From JAAYYY01 sp964602995 (GTDB lineage: Bacteria > Chloroflexota > Anaerolineae > Promineifilales > Promineifilaceae), in contig CAZRTM010000019.1 of assembly GCA_964602995.1 (NCBI GenBank), positions 1 to 42,583 on the forward strand: a stretch of DNA of 42,583 nucleotides, given 5' to 3'. The notes below the pieces were generated by a model that was not told where the DNA came from, did not search any database, and saw only the letters and a program-made list of their open reading frames with translations. Below, piece by piece: positions 1 to 6,452 of the stretch. Made by a program: the position numbers and the translations under genes. Within the stretch, counting starts at the first letter, position 1. Each line of letters starts with the position of its first letter.

Positions 1-90
1 TGAAGACGCGCAAGCCCTTCGACCCTCATCACGCTCACAGAGGCTTGGCTATGGCTTAAATTCACTCTTATTTCACTTGACGTTTAACAC

Positions 91-189
91 GATATCTTCA
101 CTCCGAAGACTCCGTTCAGGGTGACGGATTGCGGAGTGCGTCAGAAACCCCCATCCCGTCATGCTGAAGGGATTGAAGCATCTCCGCGG
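91..189. repeat. imperfect inverted repeat, dispersed-repeat type
   Basis: The left arm (about 91-129) reads ATCTTCACTCC...TTCAGGGTGACGG. The right arm (about 152-189) is CCCGTCATGCTGAAGGG...GAAGCATCTCCGCGG. Reverse-complemented, the right arm gives GATGCTTCA...CCCTTCAGCATGACGGG, which matches the left arm with mismatches. The wording 'TCATGCTGAAG...GAAGCATCTC' resembles an intergenic repeat seen in many environmental bacterial genomes; that is from memory and was not searched. Mobility and function are unknown. Confidence 0.5.
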
Positions 190-359
190 AGCCGCCGGTG
201 AACATCGTCGTCGCTCTAGCCAGCAGTCGCTCGAGGGACCCTTCACATTCGCTACTCAGAAACAAGGCTCCAAAGACATGTTTCTTTTCTCATAAAGCAG
301 TGCGCCGCACTGTGGAAACTCTCAGACACGCCAGTGCGCAAGAATACCGCCACACCCCC

Positions 360-377
360 AACCTGTTTCAACAGGTT
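360..377. repeat. 18-bp palindrome, possible hairpin
   Basis: AACCTGTT-TC-AACAGGTT is a perfect 8-bp stem with a 2-base centre. It lies about 30 bases downstream of the GHMP kinase stop codon. It could fold in the transcript as a 3' hairpin, but no T run follows it on the minus strand, so calling it a terminator would be weak. Confidence 0.5.
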
Positions 378-385
378 TCCCCGCT

Positions 386-410
386 AGCTGCAGAATTGAA
401 TTCTGCAGCT
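386..410. repeat. 25-bp near-perfect palindrome at the GHMP kinase stop
   Basis: AGCTGCAGAATT, one central G, then AATTCTGCAGCT: two perfect 12-bp arms. The last bases overlap the stop codon of the GHMP kinase gene (TAG, 409-411). A diverged relative appears at 31102-31129, which suggests a dispersed palindromic element family rather than a gene-specific operator. It could serve as a 3' stabilising hairpin. Confidence 0.55.
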
Positions 411-1386
411 ACCTCTGATAATCAAAAATCACCTTCGAGCCTGCAGGCTCCAACTTAAAGGGCAACTCTTGCAGAGGAGCCAATGCCTCGCGCACGGCAT
501 TCTGGCGGTCGTATGGGCAGTAGAGCAATAGGAATCCACCACCACCCGCGCCGCACAGCTTACCGCCAATGGCTCCGGCCCCGCGGGCTGCCTCGTAAAT
601 TTCGTCAATGGTGCTATTGCTAATCTTGCTTGCCAGCTTCTTCTTCAACTGCCAGCTCGTGTGCAATAGCTCTCCTATACAATCGATGTTGCCCTGCAGC
701 AAAGCCTCGCGGGCGGCGTGAGCAATACCCTTCATCTCCCCCAGCACCCCATTGGTCTCGCTGATTTTCTTCTGTTGCTCCATCAAAACGGTATCCGCCT
801 TGCGCGTCACGCCGGTGAAAAAGAGGAGCGTGTTGTCATTCAACTGCCGCAAATGATGTTTGGGCAGCTCAATCCGCTGGCTGCGCACTTCTCCGGAAGT
901 TGTGAACTCCATAAAGCGCAGGCCGCCCAACGCCGCAATGTACTGGTCTTGAATACCAATCGGCTTACCTAACGTGTCAATCTCAATCTCACACGCTTCC
1001 TGCGCCAGCCGCTCCGCGGGCACCAGTTGGCCCAGAAGGCTATACATGGCATGCAGCGCCCCCACAGTTACTGTACTCGACGAGCCTAACCCGCTCCCGG
1101 CCGAAGGGACATCACCCATGGTCGTGACCTCCACGCCACAGCCGATACCCGTCTTGCGCAGCGCCTCGCGAATCAGCTCATGCTGCAGCTCATCCAGGGT
1201 GGCAACCATTTCCGTCTTTGTGTAGCCAACGCGCAGCATCTGGTCGAAACGGCGCTTAATTGTGACAAAGATGTACTTATCGATGGTTGTGCTGAGAACA
1301 CAACCTCCTTCTTGTATAAAATAGGCGCGAAAGTCGGTGCCCCCACCAAAGAAACTGATGCGGAGAGGTGTTTGAACGATGAGCAT
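409..1386 (-). CDS. GHMP-family sugar kinase (heptose-7-phosphate kinase-like)
   Basis: A 325-residue cytosolic GHMP kinase. The N-terminal TPLRISFFGGGTD (residues 6-18) and the ATP-binding loop PSAGSGLGSSSTV (about 94-106) are diagnostic. The C-terminal GGKLCGAGGGGF is the GHMP C-terminal motif. The nearest characterised relatives by overall style are the D-glycero-alpha-D-manno-heptose 7-phosphate kinases (HddA), which feed GDP-heptose to surface glycans. Related L-fucose kinase and galactokinase groups share these motifs, so the substrate is not certain. No other heptose-pathway gene is in the window. It begins 8 bases after the response regulator stop, so it is the last gene of the Wzc/WbaP operon. 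ATG start at 1386; full length. Confidence 0.85.
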   Translation of the reverse strand: MLIVQTPLRISFFGGGTDFRAYFIQEGGCVLSTTIDKYIFVTIKRRFDQMLRVGYTKTEMVATLDELQHELIREALRKTGIGCGVEVTTMGDVPSAGSGLGSSSTVTVGALHAMYSLLGQLVPAERLAQEACEIEIDTLGKPIGIQDQYIAALGGLRFMEFTTSGEVRSQRIELPKHHLRQLNDNTLLFFTGVTRKADTVLMEQQKKISETNGVLGEMKGIAHAAREALLQGNIDCIGELLHTSWQLKKKLASKISNSTIDEIYEAARGAGAIGGKLCGAGGGGFLLLYCPYDRQNAVREALAPLQELPFKLEPAGSKVIFDYQR

Positions 1387-1394
1387 AAGCCGCT

Positions 1395-1835
1395 TTACTC
1401 CTTTTCGATCCGTTCTGTCACAGAAGTTGTAGAGGCGACGCGCGCTCCATCGTCCTTTTCCCCCACCAGACGATCAATCATCTGCAGGAAAGAACGCGGC
1501 CGAAACGGTTTCCGGATAAAGCCTGCAATCTCATCAAACGTCTGCCCTTCTAGTCGTGCCGCCTCTTGTGACCGGACCGTCATGACCACAATGGGCGTGT
1601 CCTGTAAGACAGCAGACGCTTTCATCCGTTGGTAAACTTCCCATCCATCCATACCCGGCAGCATGATGTCCAGCAACACCAGATCCGGCTGAAGCTCCTC
1701 CATTTCCGCCACACAATCCTCTCCGGGCAACATAGAAACCACCCGCAGGTGACGCCGCCTCAGCAACAGATTGAGCAACACAACCGTTTCGGCGTCGTCT
1801 TCGATTACCAACACCACTTTCCTGGTACGATTCAT
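1395..1835 (-). CDS. single-domain response regulator (CheY/Spo0F-like receiver)
   Basis: A receiver domain with no output domain. From the ATG at 1835 the protein has the acidic pair D13-D14 (IEDD), phosphoacceptor D56 (LVLLDIMLP), the switch Thr at T86 and the conserved K109 (IRKPF). All catalytic positions are therefore present. The C-terminal tail after residue 125 is short and polar. The frame also runs up to a GTG at 1889, right after the Wzc stop; I prefer 1835 because the receiver fold begins there (MNRTRKVVLVIEDD) and a purine-rich GGGAGAGAG precedes it. Its position between the Wzc-like kinase and the sugar kinase suggests control of polysaccharide output by protein contact, but no cognate histidine kinase is in the window. 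Confidence 0.85.
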   Translation of the reverse strand: MNRTRKVVLVIEDDAETVVLLNLLLRRRHLRVVSMLPGEDCVAEMEELQPDLVLLDIMLPGMDGWEVYQRMKASAVLQDTPIVVMTVRSQEAARLEGQTFDEIAGFIRKPFRPRSFLQMIDRLVGEKDDGARVASTTSVTERIEKE

Positions 1836-1890
1836 GACTCTCTCCCGCTTTCCCTCTTCACGAAGGACACTTTGAGACAGGTCAGACACA

Positions 1891-3567
1891 TTACCCTCGG
1901 CCGGGGAGCAAGTTACGCAGACCCTTCCGCACCCGCGAGCTGTTACTTTGTTGTTCGCTGCGGTCTATCTGGGTGTGATAGGTTCGCTGGTAGTAGTAGC
2001 TGTAATCAGCTGACGAGGGTGTGAAACGGTTCAACATGACAACCGTGTTGGCAAACACCGTATTCAAGCGCCCCATGGTCTCGCGCAGCTCTCCACGCCT
2101 GGTCGAGGCGGCATTCACCACCAGCAAACTGCGGTCAACCTGGCTGCTGAGCAACGATGAGCTGGACACGGCAAGGATAGGCGGCCCATCAAAGATGATA
2201 ACGTTGTACCTATCAACGAGAATCTCAAAGAGCCAATCAACGCGGCGCACCGTGAGCAAATCGTGGCTCATACGGCCCACGGCTCCTGAGGTCATCACAT
2301 CCAGGCCTAACGTATCCGTACTCTGGATCGCCTGCTCCAGCACAATTTCATCGTACACAGGCTTTCCCGACCCATTCATTTCGGTCATGATGGCGAAGTA
2401 GGTCAGAATGTCGACCAGCCCGTATTCATTCGGTAACTCGAATAGGAGGTGCTGTGTTGGTCGCAACAGATCGCCGTCGATTAACAACACCCTGTACCCT
2501 GACTGCGCCATTACCACCGAAAGGTTGGAGGCAATGAAGCTCTTGCCATCGCGAATGCCCGGGCTTGTCACCAACACAGTGCTGTGCGTGTTGCGCCCTG
2601 ACGTGACCTCCAAGAGCGTATTCAGCGTGCGGAAGGAATCAGCCGCCGGCGATAGCGGTCGCTTCATGGTAATCAGGGGCGAGGTCCCTTCAGGGAGGGT
2701 GATCTGCGGGATAGTGGCAATGGGACGTTCGCCCAGCACACGCTCCACATCTTCTGGATTTCTGATCCGGTCATCAATGTACTCCAGAACGAAGGCCGCC
2801 GCTGTGGCCACCGCCAGGCTGATGCCCGTCGCCGCCAGTATCGTCGATAAGATGTTGGGGCCGATCGGAGCCGTCGGCACCGTGGCCGGCTCGATAATCG
2901 TCAGGGTGTTACTGGCCTCTTCCTGCGAGGAGGCAAGCAACGACGCGTAGATCTGCCGCAGGCTGTTCAGCTTATTTTGCAGGGCCGTAATCGCCGCCTC
3001 AGCATCTGCAATCTCCTGGGCGCTAAACACGCCGGCCAATTCAGCTTCTGCTGTCTCAATTTCTTCCTCAGTCAACCGGATCTGCTCTTCCAGATCGCCG
3101 ATCTGTCCCTGGATAAAACGTTGCGACGACGAACGCTCTTCTTCGTTCCCGGCGCTGGGGCTGAGCATAATTAGCTGGTTCGCCATCTCATTGGCCACAG
3201 CCTGGCTGCGCACAGGATCAGTGTCCACCACAAGAATCTCTACCAGAGACGTATTGGGAGGATTGCGCACATTCACCTGCGGCAAGCGCCTCAGGCCCAA
3301 TGCCTGCATCGTCGCCTGCCGTACCGGCGTTTGCTGCCCAATATCTGCGTAGGCACGAGCCAGTTGCTGGCTAAGGATGAAATCACTGCCTGACGGATTG
3401 GGATCATCAATGGCGCGTCCGCTGAACAGAGTGGCGCGTGCCTGGTAGACCTGTGGTTCATTGCGCACCGCCAGATAGCTGAACAGAGCGCCCAGGACCA
3501 TCGCAGTAACAATCAACCACCACCAGCGGCGAACGGGCTGGATAAAATGTTTTATTTCCATAGACAA
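1891..3567 (-). CDS. Wzz-Wzc type polysaccharide co-polymerase / BY-kinase
   Basis: A 558-residue membrane protein of the chain-length determinant/autokinase family, acting with Wzy-type assembly. One membrane helix lies near residues 16-34, followed by an extracytoplasmic Wzz domain with a coiled-coil-rich stretch (about 145-215) and a second helix (about 238-262). The cytoplasmic BY-kinase domain has Walker A SPGIRDGKS (335-343), Walker A' LLIDGDLLRP (361-370) and Walker B NVIIFDGPP (455-463). A tyrosine cluster YSYYYQRTY (522-530) is the expected autophosphorylation tail. Kinase and adaptor are fused in one chain, as in proteobacterial Wzc, rather than split as in Firmicutes CapA/CapB. It lies 66 bases after the WbaP-like gene. 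No partner phosphatase is in the window. Confidence 0.93.
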   Translation of the reverse strand: MSMEIKHFIQPVRRWWWLIVTAMVLGALFSYLAVRNEPQVYQARATLFSGRAIDDPNPSGSDFILSQQLARAYADIGQQTPVRQATMQALGLRRLPQVNVRNPPNTSLVEILVVDTDPVRSQAVANEMANQLIMLSPSAGNEEERSSSQRFIQGQIGDLEEQIRLTEEEIETAEAELAGVFSAQEIADAEAAITALQNKLNSLRQIYASLLASSQEEASNTLTIIEPATVPTAPIGPNILSTILAATGISLAVATAAAFVLEYIDDRIRNPEDVERVLGERPIATIPQITLPEGTSPLITMKRPLSPAADSFRTLNTLLEVTSGRNTHSTVLVTSPGIRDGKSFIASNLSVVMAQSGYRVLLIDGDLLRPTQHLLFELPNEYGLVDILTYFAIMTEMNGSGKPVYDEIVLEQAIQSTDTLGLDVMTSGAVGRMSHDLLTVRRVDWLFEILVDRYNVIIFDGPPILAVSSSSLLSSQVDRSLLVVNAASTRRGELRETMGRLNTVFANTVVMLNRFTPSSADYSYYYQRTYHTQIDRSEQQSNSSRVRKGLRNLLPGRG

Positions 3568-3633
3568 CCTCTCACAGTACGCTTCCGGGGGAGCTTCTCA
3601 ACCATGTTTAGTGCAGAGCAAGCCCACATCAGA

Positions 3634-5148
3634 TTAATATGCTCCCCTGCGCGACCACACCGCCGAAACAGTTTGCAGCACAATTTGTAGGTCGAGCCAG
3701 ATGCTCCAGTTGCGAACATACTGCATATCGAGGCGGACACGGTCCTCATACGACAGGTCAGAACGCCCGCTCACTTGCCAGAGACCAGTAATCCCGGGCA
3801 GCACAGTGAGCAGGTTCATGCCCCACTTGTCATACTTCTCCATCTCCTCTGGCGCGACCATGCGCGGACCAACCAGCGACATCTGGCGCTTTAGCACGTT
3901 GAATAACTGGGGCAGCTCGTCAAGACTCAGCTTGCGTAATGTCTCCCCCACTCGTGTCACGCGCGGATCGTCTTTTAGCTTATGATCGCGAGCAAGCTGT
4001 TTCTGTAGCTCTGGATATTGCGCCAGGATTTCGTCACCGTTGAGGTGCATGGTACGAAACTTGAAAGCATCGAACTGCTTTCCATTCACACCCATCACCC
4101 GCCGCCGGTAAATAGCCGGCCCCGGTGAGTCCAGCTTGATGGCCAGCGCAATCAGGCCCAGAACCGGCGCCAGCAAGATCAGAGACGGAATCGTAATCGC
4201 ATAATCCAGAAGGAACTTGAGGGTGCGGTCGACGCCCGTGAGCCGCACCTTATTCACATGAACCAGCGGGACGTAGGCCACCTCCTTCACTTGCAGCCCC
4301 GTCGTGATGATCTCGAACAGTCCCGATGACAGACGCAGATTGACCCTCTTGTCCATGCCATACTGTCTGAAAATACGTAACATATCCAGCCGGGAAAGCG
4401 CGCTGGTAGCCACGATAATCTCCTGAACCTGATACTGCTCGACAATCGCTTCCAGCTCGCCGAGCGAGCCTAACATGGGCAACTCATGAGGGCCTGGCAA
4501 GACGACTGATTCGTCGCCGACCTCATCGCCGGCAAAGCCCAGAACCTGAAGGCCAGACGTATGCCAGCGCTGCAGTTGGTTAGCCAGAGAGCGCCCTTCT
4601 TCATTGGCTCCGACCACGATCGCCGGGGTAAGAAAGAACCCTTTTCGCCGCAGCGAGTAGACCACGCGGCGCAACGCAAAGCGCCCCCCTGCTGTCAGCA
4701 AGAAGATCATGATCCAGGCCAACAGCAACCAGCCTCGCGCCAGAATCATCGCCGGCTCCAAAAAACCGGCAATGACCACCAGCAAGATGCCCATCGTCGT
4801 GGCGCGGAAGAGGCGCGAATATTCGTGAATGCCCCCCAGCAAATTCTGCCGGTCATACAGGCCGCTAACCGCATAGGCGACAATCAGCATCAGAGTGAGG
4901 GTCAGGCCGACACTGCGGTAATACTCCAATGAGGGCGATACTTCCATGACAAAGATTGGCAGATCCAGCCTGAAGCGCGCCCAGTATGCCAGTTGGGCGG
5001 CAAAGCCAATCATTATGAAGTCAACAATGACCAGACCAAATATGTATAGACGCCACTGTTTGCTTTGTGAGACGCCGCGCAAGATGCTCTGTTGCGGCGC
5101 AGGGCGTACAGATTGCAATAAGGTTCTTGACGTTTTAGTCGTTTCCAC
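3634..5148 (-). CDS. undecaprenyl-phosphate sugar phosphotransferase (WbaP/EpsE-like)
   Basis: A 504-residue polyprenyl-phosphate sugar-1-phosphate transferase that starts glycan repeat synthesis by moving a sugar phosphate from a nucleotide sugar to undecaprenyl phosphate. The N-terminal half has several membrane helices (from about residue 35) followed by a nucleotide-binding-like CoA-binding domain. The last 200 residues are the bacterial sugar transferase domain, with KFRTMHLNGDE, DELPQLFNVLKRQMSLVGPR and GITGLWQVSGRSD intact. The start is a GTG at 5148, overlapping the end of the upstream GT4 gene by 14 bases, which implies translational coupling. The sugar is probably glucose or galactose by family, but cannot be read from sequence. 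Confidence 0.93.
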   Translation of the reverse strand: METTKTSRTLLQSVRPAPQQSILRGVSQSKQWRLYIFGLVIVDFIMIGFAAQLAYWARFRLDLPIFVMEVSPSLEYYRSVGLTLTLMLIVAYAVSGLYDRQNLLGGIHEYSRLFRATTMGILLVVIAGFLEPAMILARGWLLLAWIMIFLLTAGGRFALRRVVYSLRRKGFFLTPAIVVGANEEGRSLANQLQRWHTSGLQVLGFAGDEVGDESVVLPGPHELPMLGSLGELEAIVEQYQVQEIIVATSALSRLDMLRIFRQYGMDKRVNLRLSSGLFEIITTGLQVKEVAYVPLVHVNKVRLTGVDRTLKFLLDYAITIPSLILLAPVLGLIALAIKLDSPGPAIYRRRVMGVNGKQFDAFKFRTMHLNGDEILAQYPELQKQLARDHKLKDDPRVTRVGETLRKLSLDELPQLFNVLKRQMSLVGPRMVAPEEMEKYDKWGMNLLTVLPGITGLWQVSGRSDLSYEDRVRLDMQYVRNWSIWLDLQIVLQTVSAVWSRRGAY

Positions 5149-6391
5149 AGTGTTCGTCCCTTTGCTCTATCACTTGCCGGTAGATTGATTCCAATCGCGC
5201 CGCGACCGCTCCCCAATTGTGATACTTATTAACATATTGCTGACCAGCCTTTCCAACCGCCTTACACTTTGCCGGATCGTCGATCAAAGCCAGGATTTGC
5301 TCGGCAAATTGGGAGGCTCCATTCGCCAGTAAAAAGTCTCTTCCGGGTACAGCCTGCAAGCTGCTTGTGGCCTGTGCGGTGGCCACCACGGGCGTGCCAC
5401 AGGCCATCGCCTCCAGCACCTTGTTCTGCACACCGGCGGCATAGGAGACCGGTGCAGCCGCCACAGTGGCCCGCTGCAAATAGGGTCGTACATCGGGCAC
5501 GGTGCCAGTTACGGTCACCTGCGGATGTTGGGCCAGGGCCAGCACCGCTGGTGGTGGGTCTTTGCCGACGATGGTCACACGCACGTCGGGACAACGCGCC
5601 CAGACAAGAGGCATAATCTCGTCCACCAGATAAAGCGCCATCGTCACATTGGCGTGATAGCTCATCTTGCCACTGATCACGATTTCCCGTGGCTGCCGCG
5701 CACCCGCTTGCGGCGTAAAGTAGTCAAGCGCTACGCCATTCCCCAGGACAGAAACTGGTGGTGCGGTGGAGCCGTTGCCGCGAAGTTGGAGCAAAGCGGC
5801 CCGGTCCTCCGCCGATGTAATCAGCACGTGATCGAACTGTTGCGCCAGCCACGCCTCATAACGGCGCGTGCGCCCCAGCTCCAGCCGCGCCATCCAGCGA
5901 CCGGCCTGGCTGCGGCTTTTCTGCGCCGCCTGCTGGAACAAAAGGCTTATACAGTCCACGCTATCCCAGACCACCGGTGGTACTATGGTCCTGTTGCCTC
6001 CTGGCGCCATCCCTTTAACATGTAGGGCATACACTGCACCCCGCAGATGCTCGACATGCACTACGTCGAAGACAGCTCTGCCATTCCTCCCCCTGAAAAG
6101 TCGATCAATTTCCTTGCCCATCGCGGGCTGCCAACAGTAAGCCGCTTGTAGAGGCGTCCTCTGGGGCAAAGCACCAAGCACGTTCAGAAGAGTTTGTGAG
6201 CGCGAGAGCGCAAAGCTCCTGACATCATGGCAACAGGCCCTAAGCTCCTGTACATCCGCTCGTTCTCGCTCATCACTGTGTAGCGTCAGCACGCTGACCT
6301 CATGCCCACGCTGCGCCAGATGACGAATCAGGTTGTAGGGCCGGACCCTTATCAAATTCGGAACATAAGGAACGATAAAGAGAATTTTCAT
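5135..6391 (-). CDS. GT4 family glycosyltransferase
   Basis: A 418-residue GT-B retaining glycosyltransferase. The N-terminal MKILFIVPYVPNLIRVRPYN is the usual first strand and loop of the acceptor domain. The C-terminal half has VSVLGNGVALDYF, the donor-binding stretch VSYAAGVQNKVLEAMACGTP with its conserved Glu, and VVATAQATSSL. The ATG at 6391 fits the family start; the frame also opens at a TTG at 6403. It is the first gene of the left operon and is divergent from the PQQ-like gene at 6453, leaving about 60 bases for back-to-back promoters. It is a relative of the GT4 at 13448-14638 (same RPYNL / KVRSYHL N-terminal layout). Sugar specificity is unknown. Confidence 0.88.
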   Translation of the reverse strand: MKILFIVPYVPNLIRVRPYNLIRHLAQRGHEVSVLTLHSDERERADVQELRACCHDVRSFALSRSQTLLNVLGALPQRTPLQAAYCWQPAMGKEIDRLFRGRNGRAVFDVVHVEHLRGAVYALHVKGMAPGGNRTIVPPVVWDSVDCISLLFQQAAQKSRSQAGRWMARLELGRTRRYEAWLAQQFDHVLITSAEDRAALLQLRGNGSTAPPVSVLGNGVALDYFTPQAGARQPREIVISGKMSYHANVTMALYLVDEIMPLVWARCPDVRVTIVGKDPPPAVLALAQHPQVTVTGTVPDVRPYLQRATVAAAPVSYAAGVQNKVLEAMACGTPVVATAQATSSLQAVPGRDFLLANGASQFAEQILALIDDPAKCKAVGKAGQQYVNKYHNWGAVAARLESIYRQVIEQRDEHCGND

Positions 6392-6397
6392 CACTAT

Positions 6398-6425
6398 TTT
6401 CAAGGGTGGAGACCCCCTCTATAAT
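6398..6425 (+). promoter_or_regulatory. predicted sigma-70-like promoter of the plus-strand island
   Basis: A perfect TATAAT (6420-6425) lies 27 bases before the ATG of the PQQ-like gene, with TTTCAA (6398-6403) 16 bases upstream as a weak -35 match. The predicted leader is about 20 bases and carries the AAGGAGG ribosome-binding site at 6441-6447. It sits in the only divergent intergenic space of the window. Confidence 0.5.
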
Positions 6426-6440
6426 GCCCGGCTTACTGGA

Positions 6441-6447
6441 AAGGAGG
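6441..6447 (+). promoter_or_regulatory. ribosome-binding site of the PQQ-like gene
   Basis: AAGGAGG, 5 bases before the ATG at 6453; a full anti-SD match that fixes this start. Confidence 0.75.
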
Positions 6448-6452
6448 TTTCC

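Larger units (their letters stand above)
1..408. other. gene-free flank with dispersed repeats
   Basis: I see no credible gene here. A plus-strand open frame at 198-458 has no family signature, runs through repeat sequence and overlaps the end of the GHMP kinase gene. The stretch holds an imperfect inverted repeat (91-189) and two short near-perfect palindromes (360-377, 386-410), listed separately. It lies downstream of the last gene of the minus-strand operon, so it probably contains the transcription end, but there is no clear GC stem followed by a T run. Confidence 0.6.

Noticed and set aside
198..458. 86-residue plus-strand open frame at the left edge
   Set aside because: It crosses palindromic repeats and the end of the GHMP kinase gene, and has no recognisable domain or ribosome-binding site.
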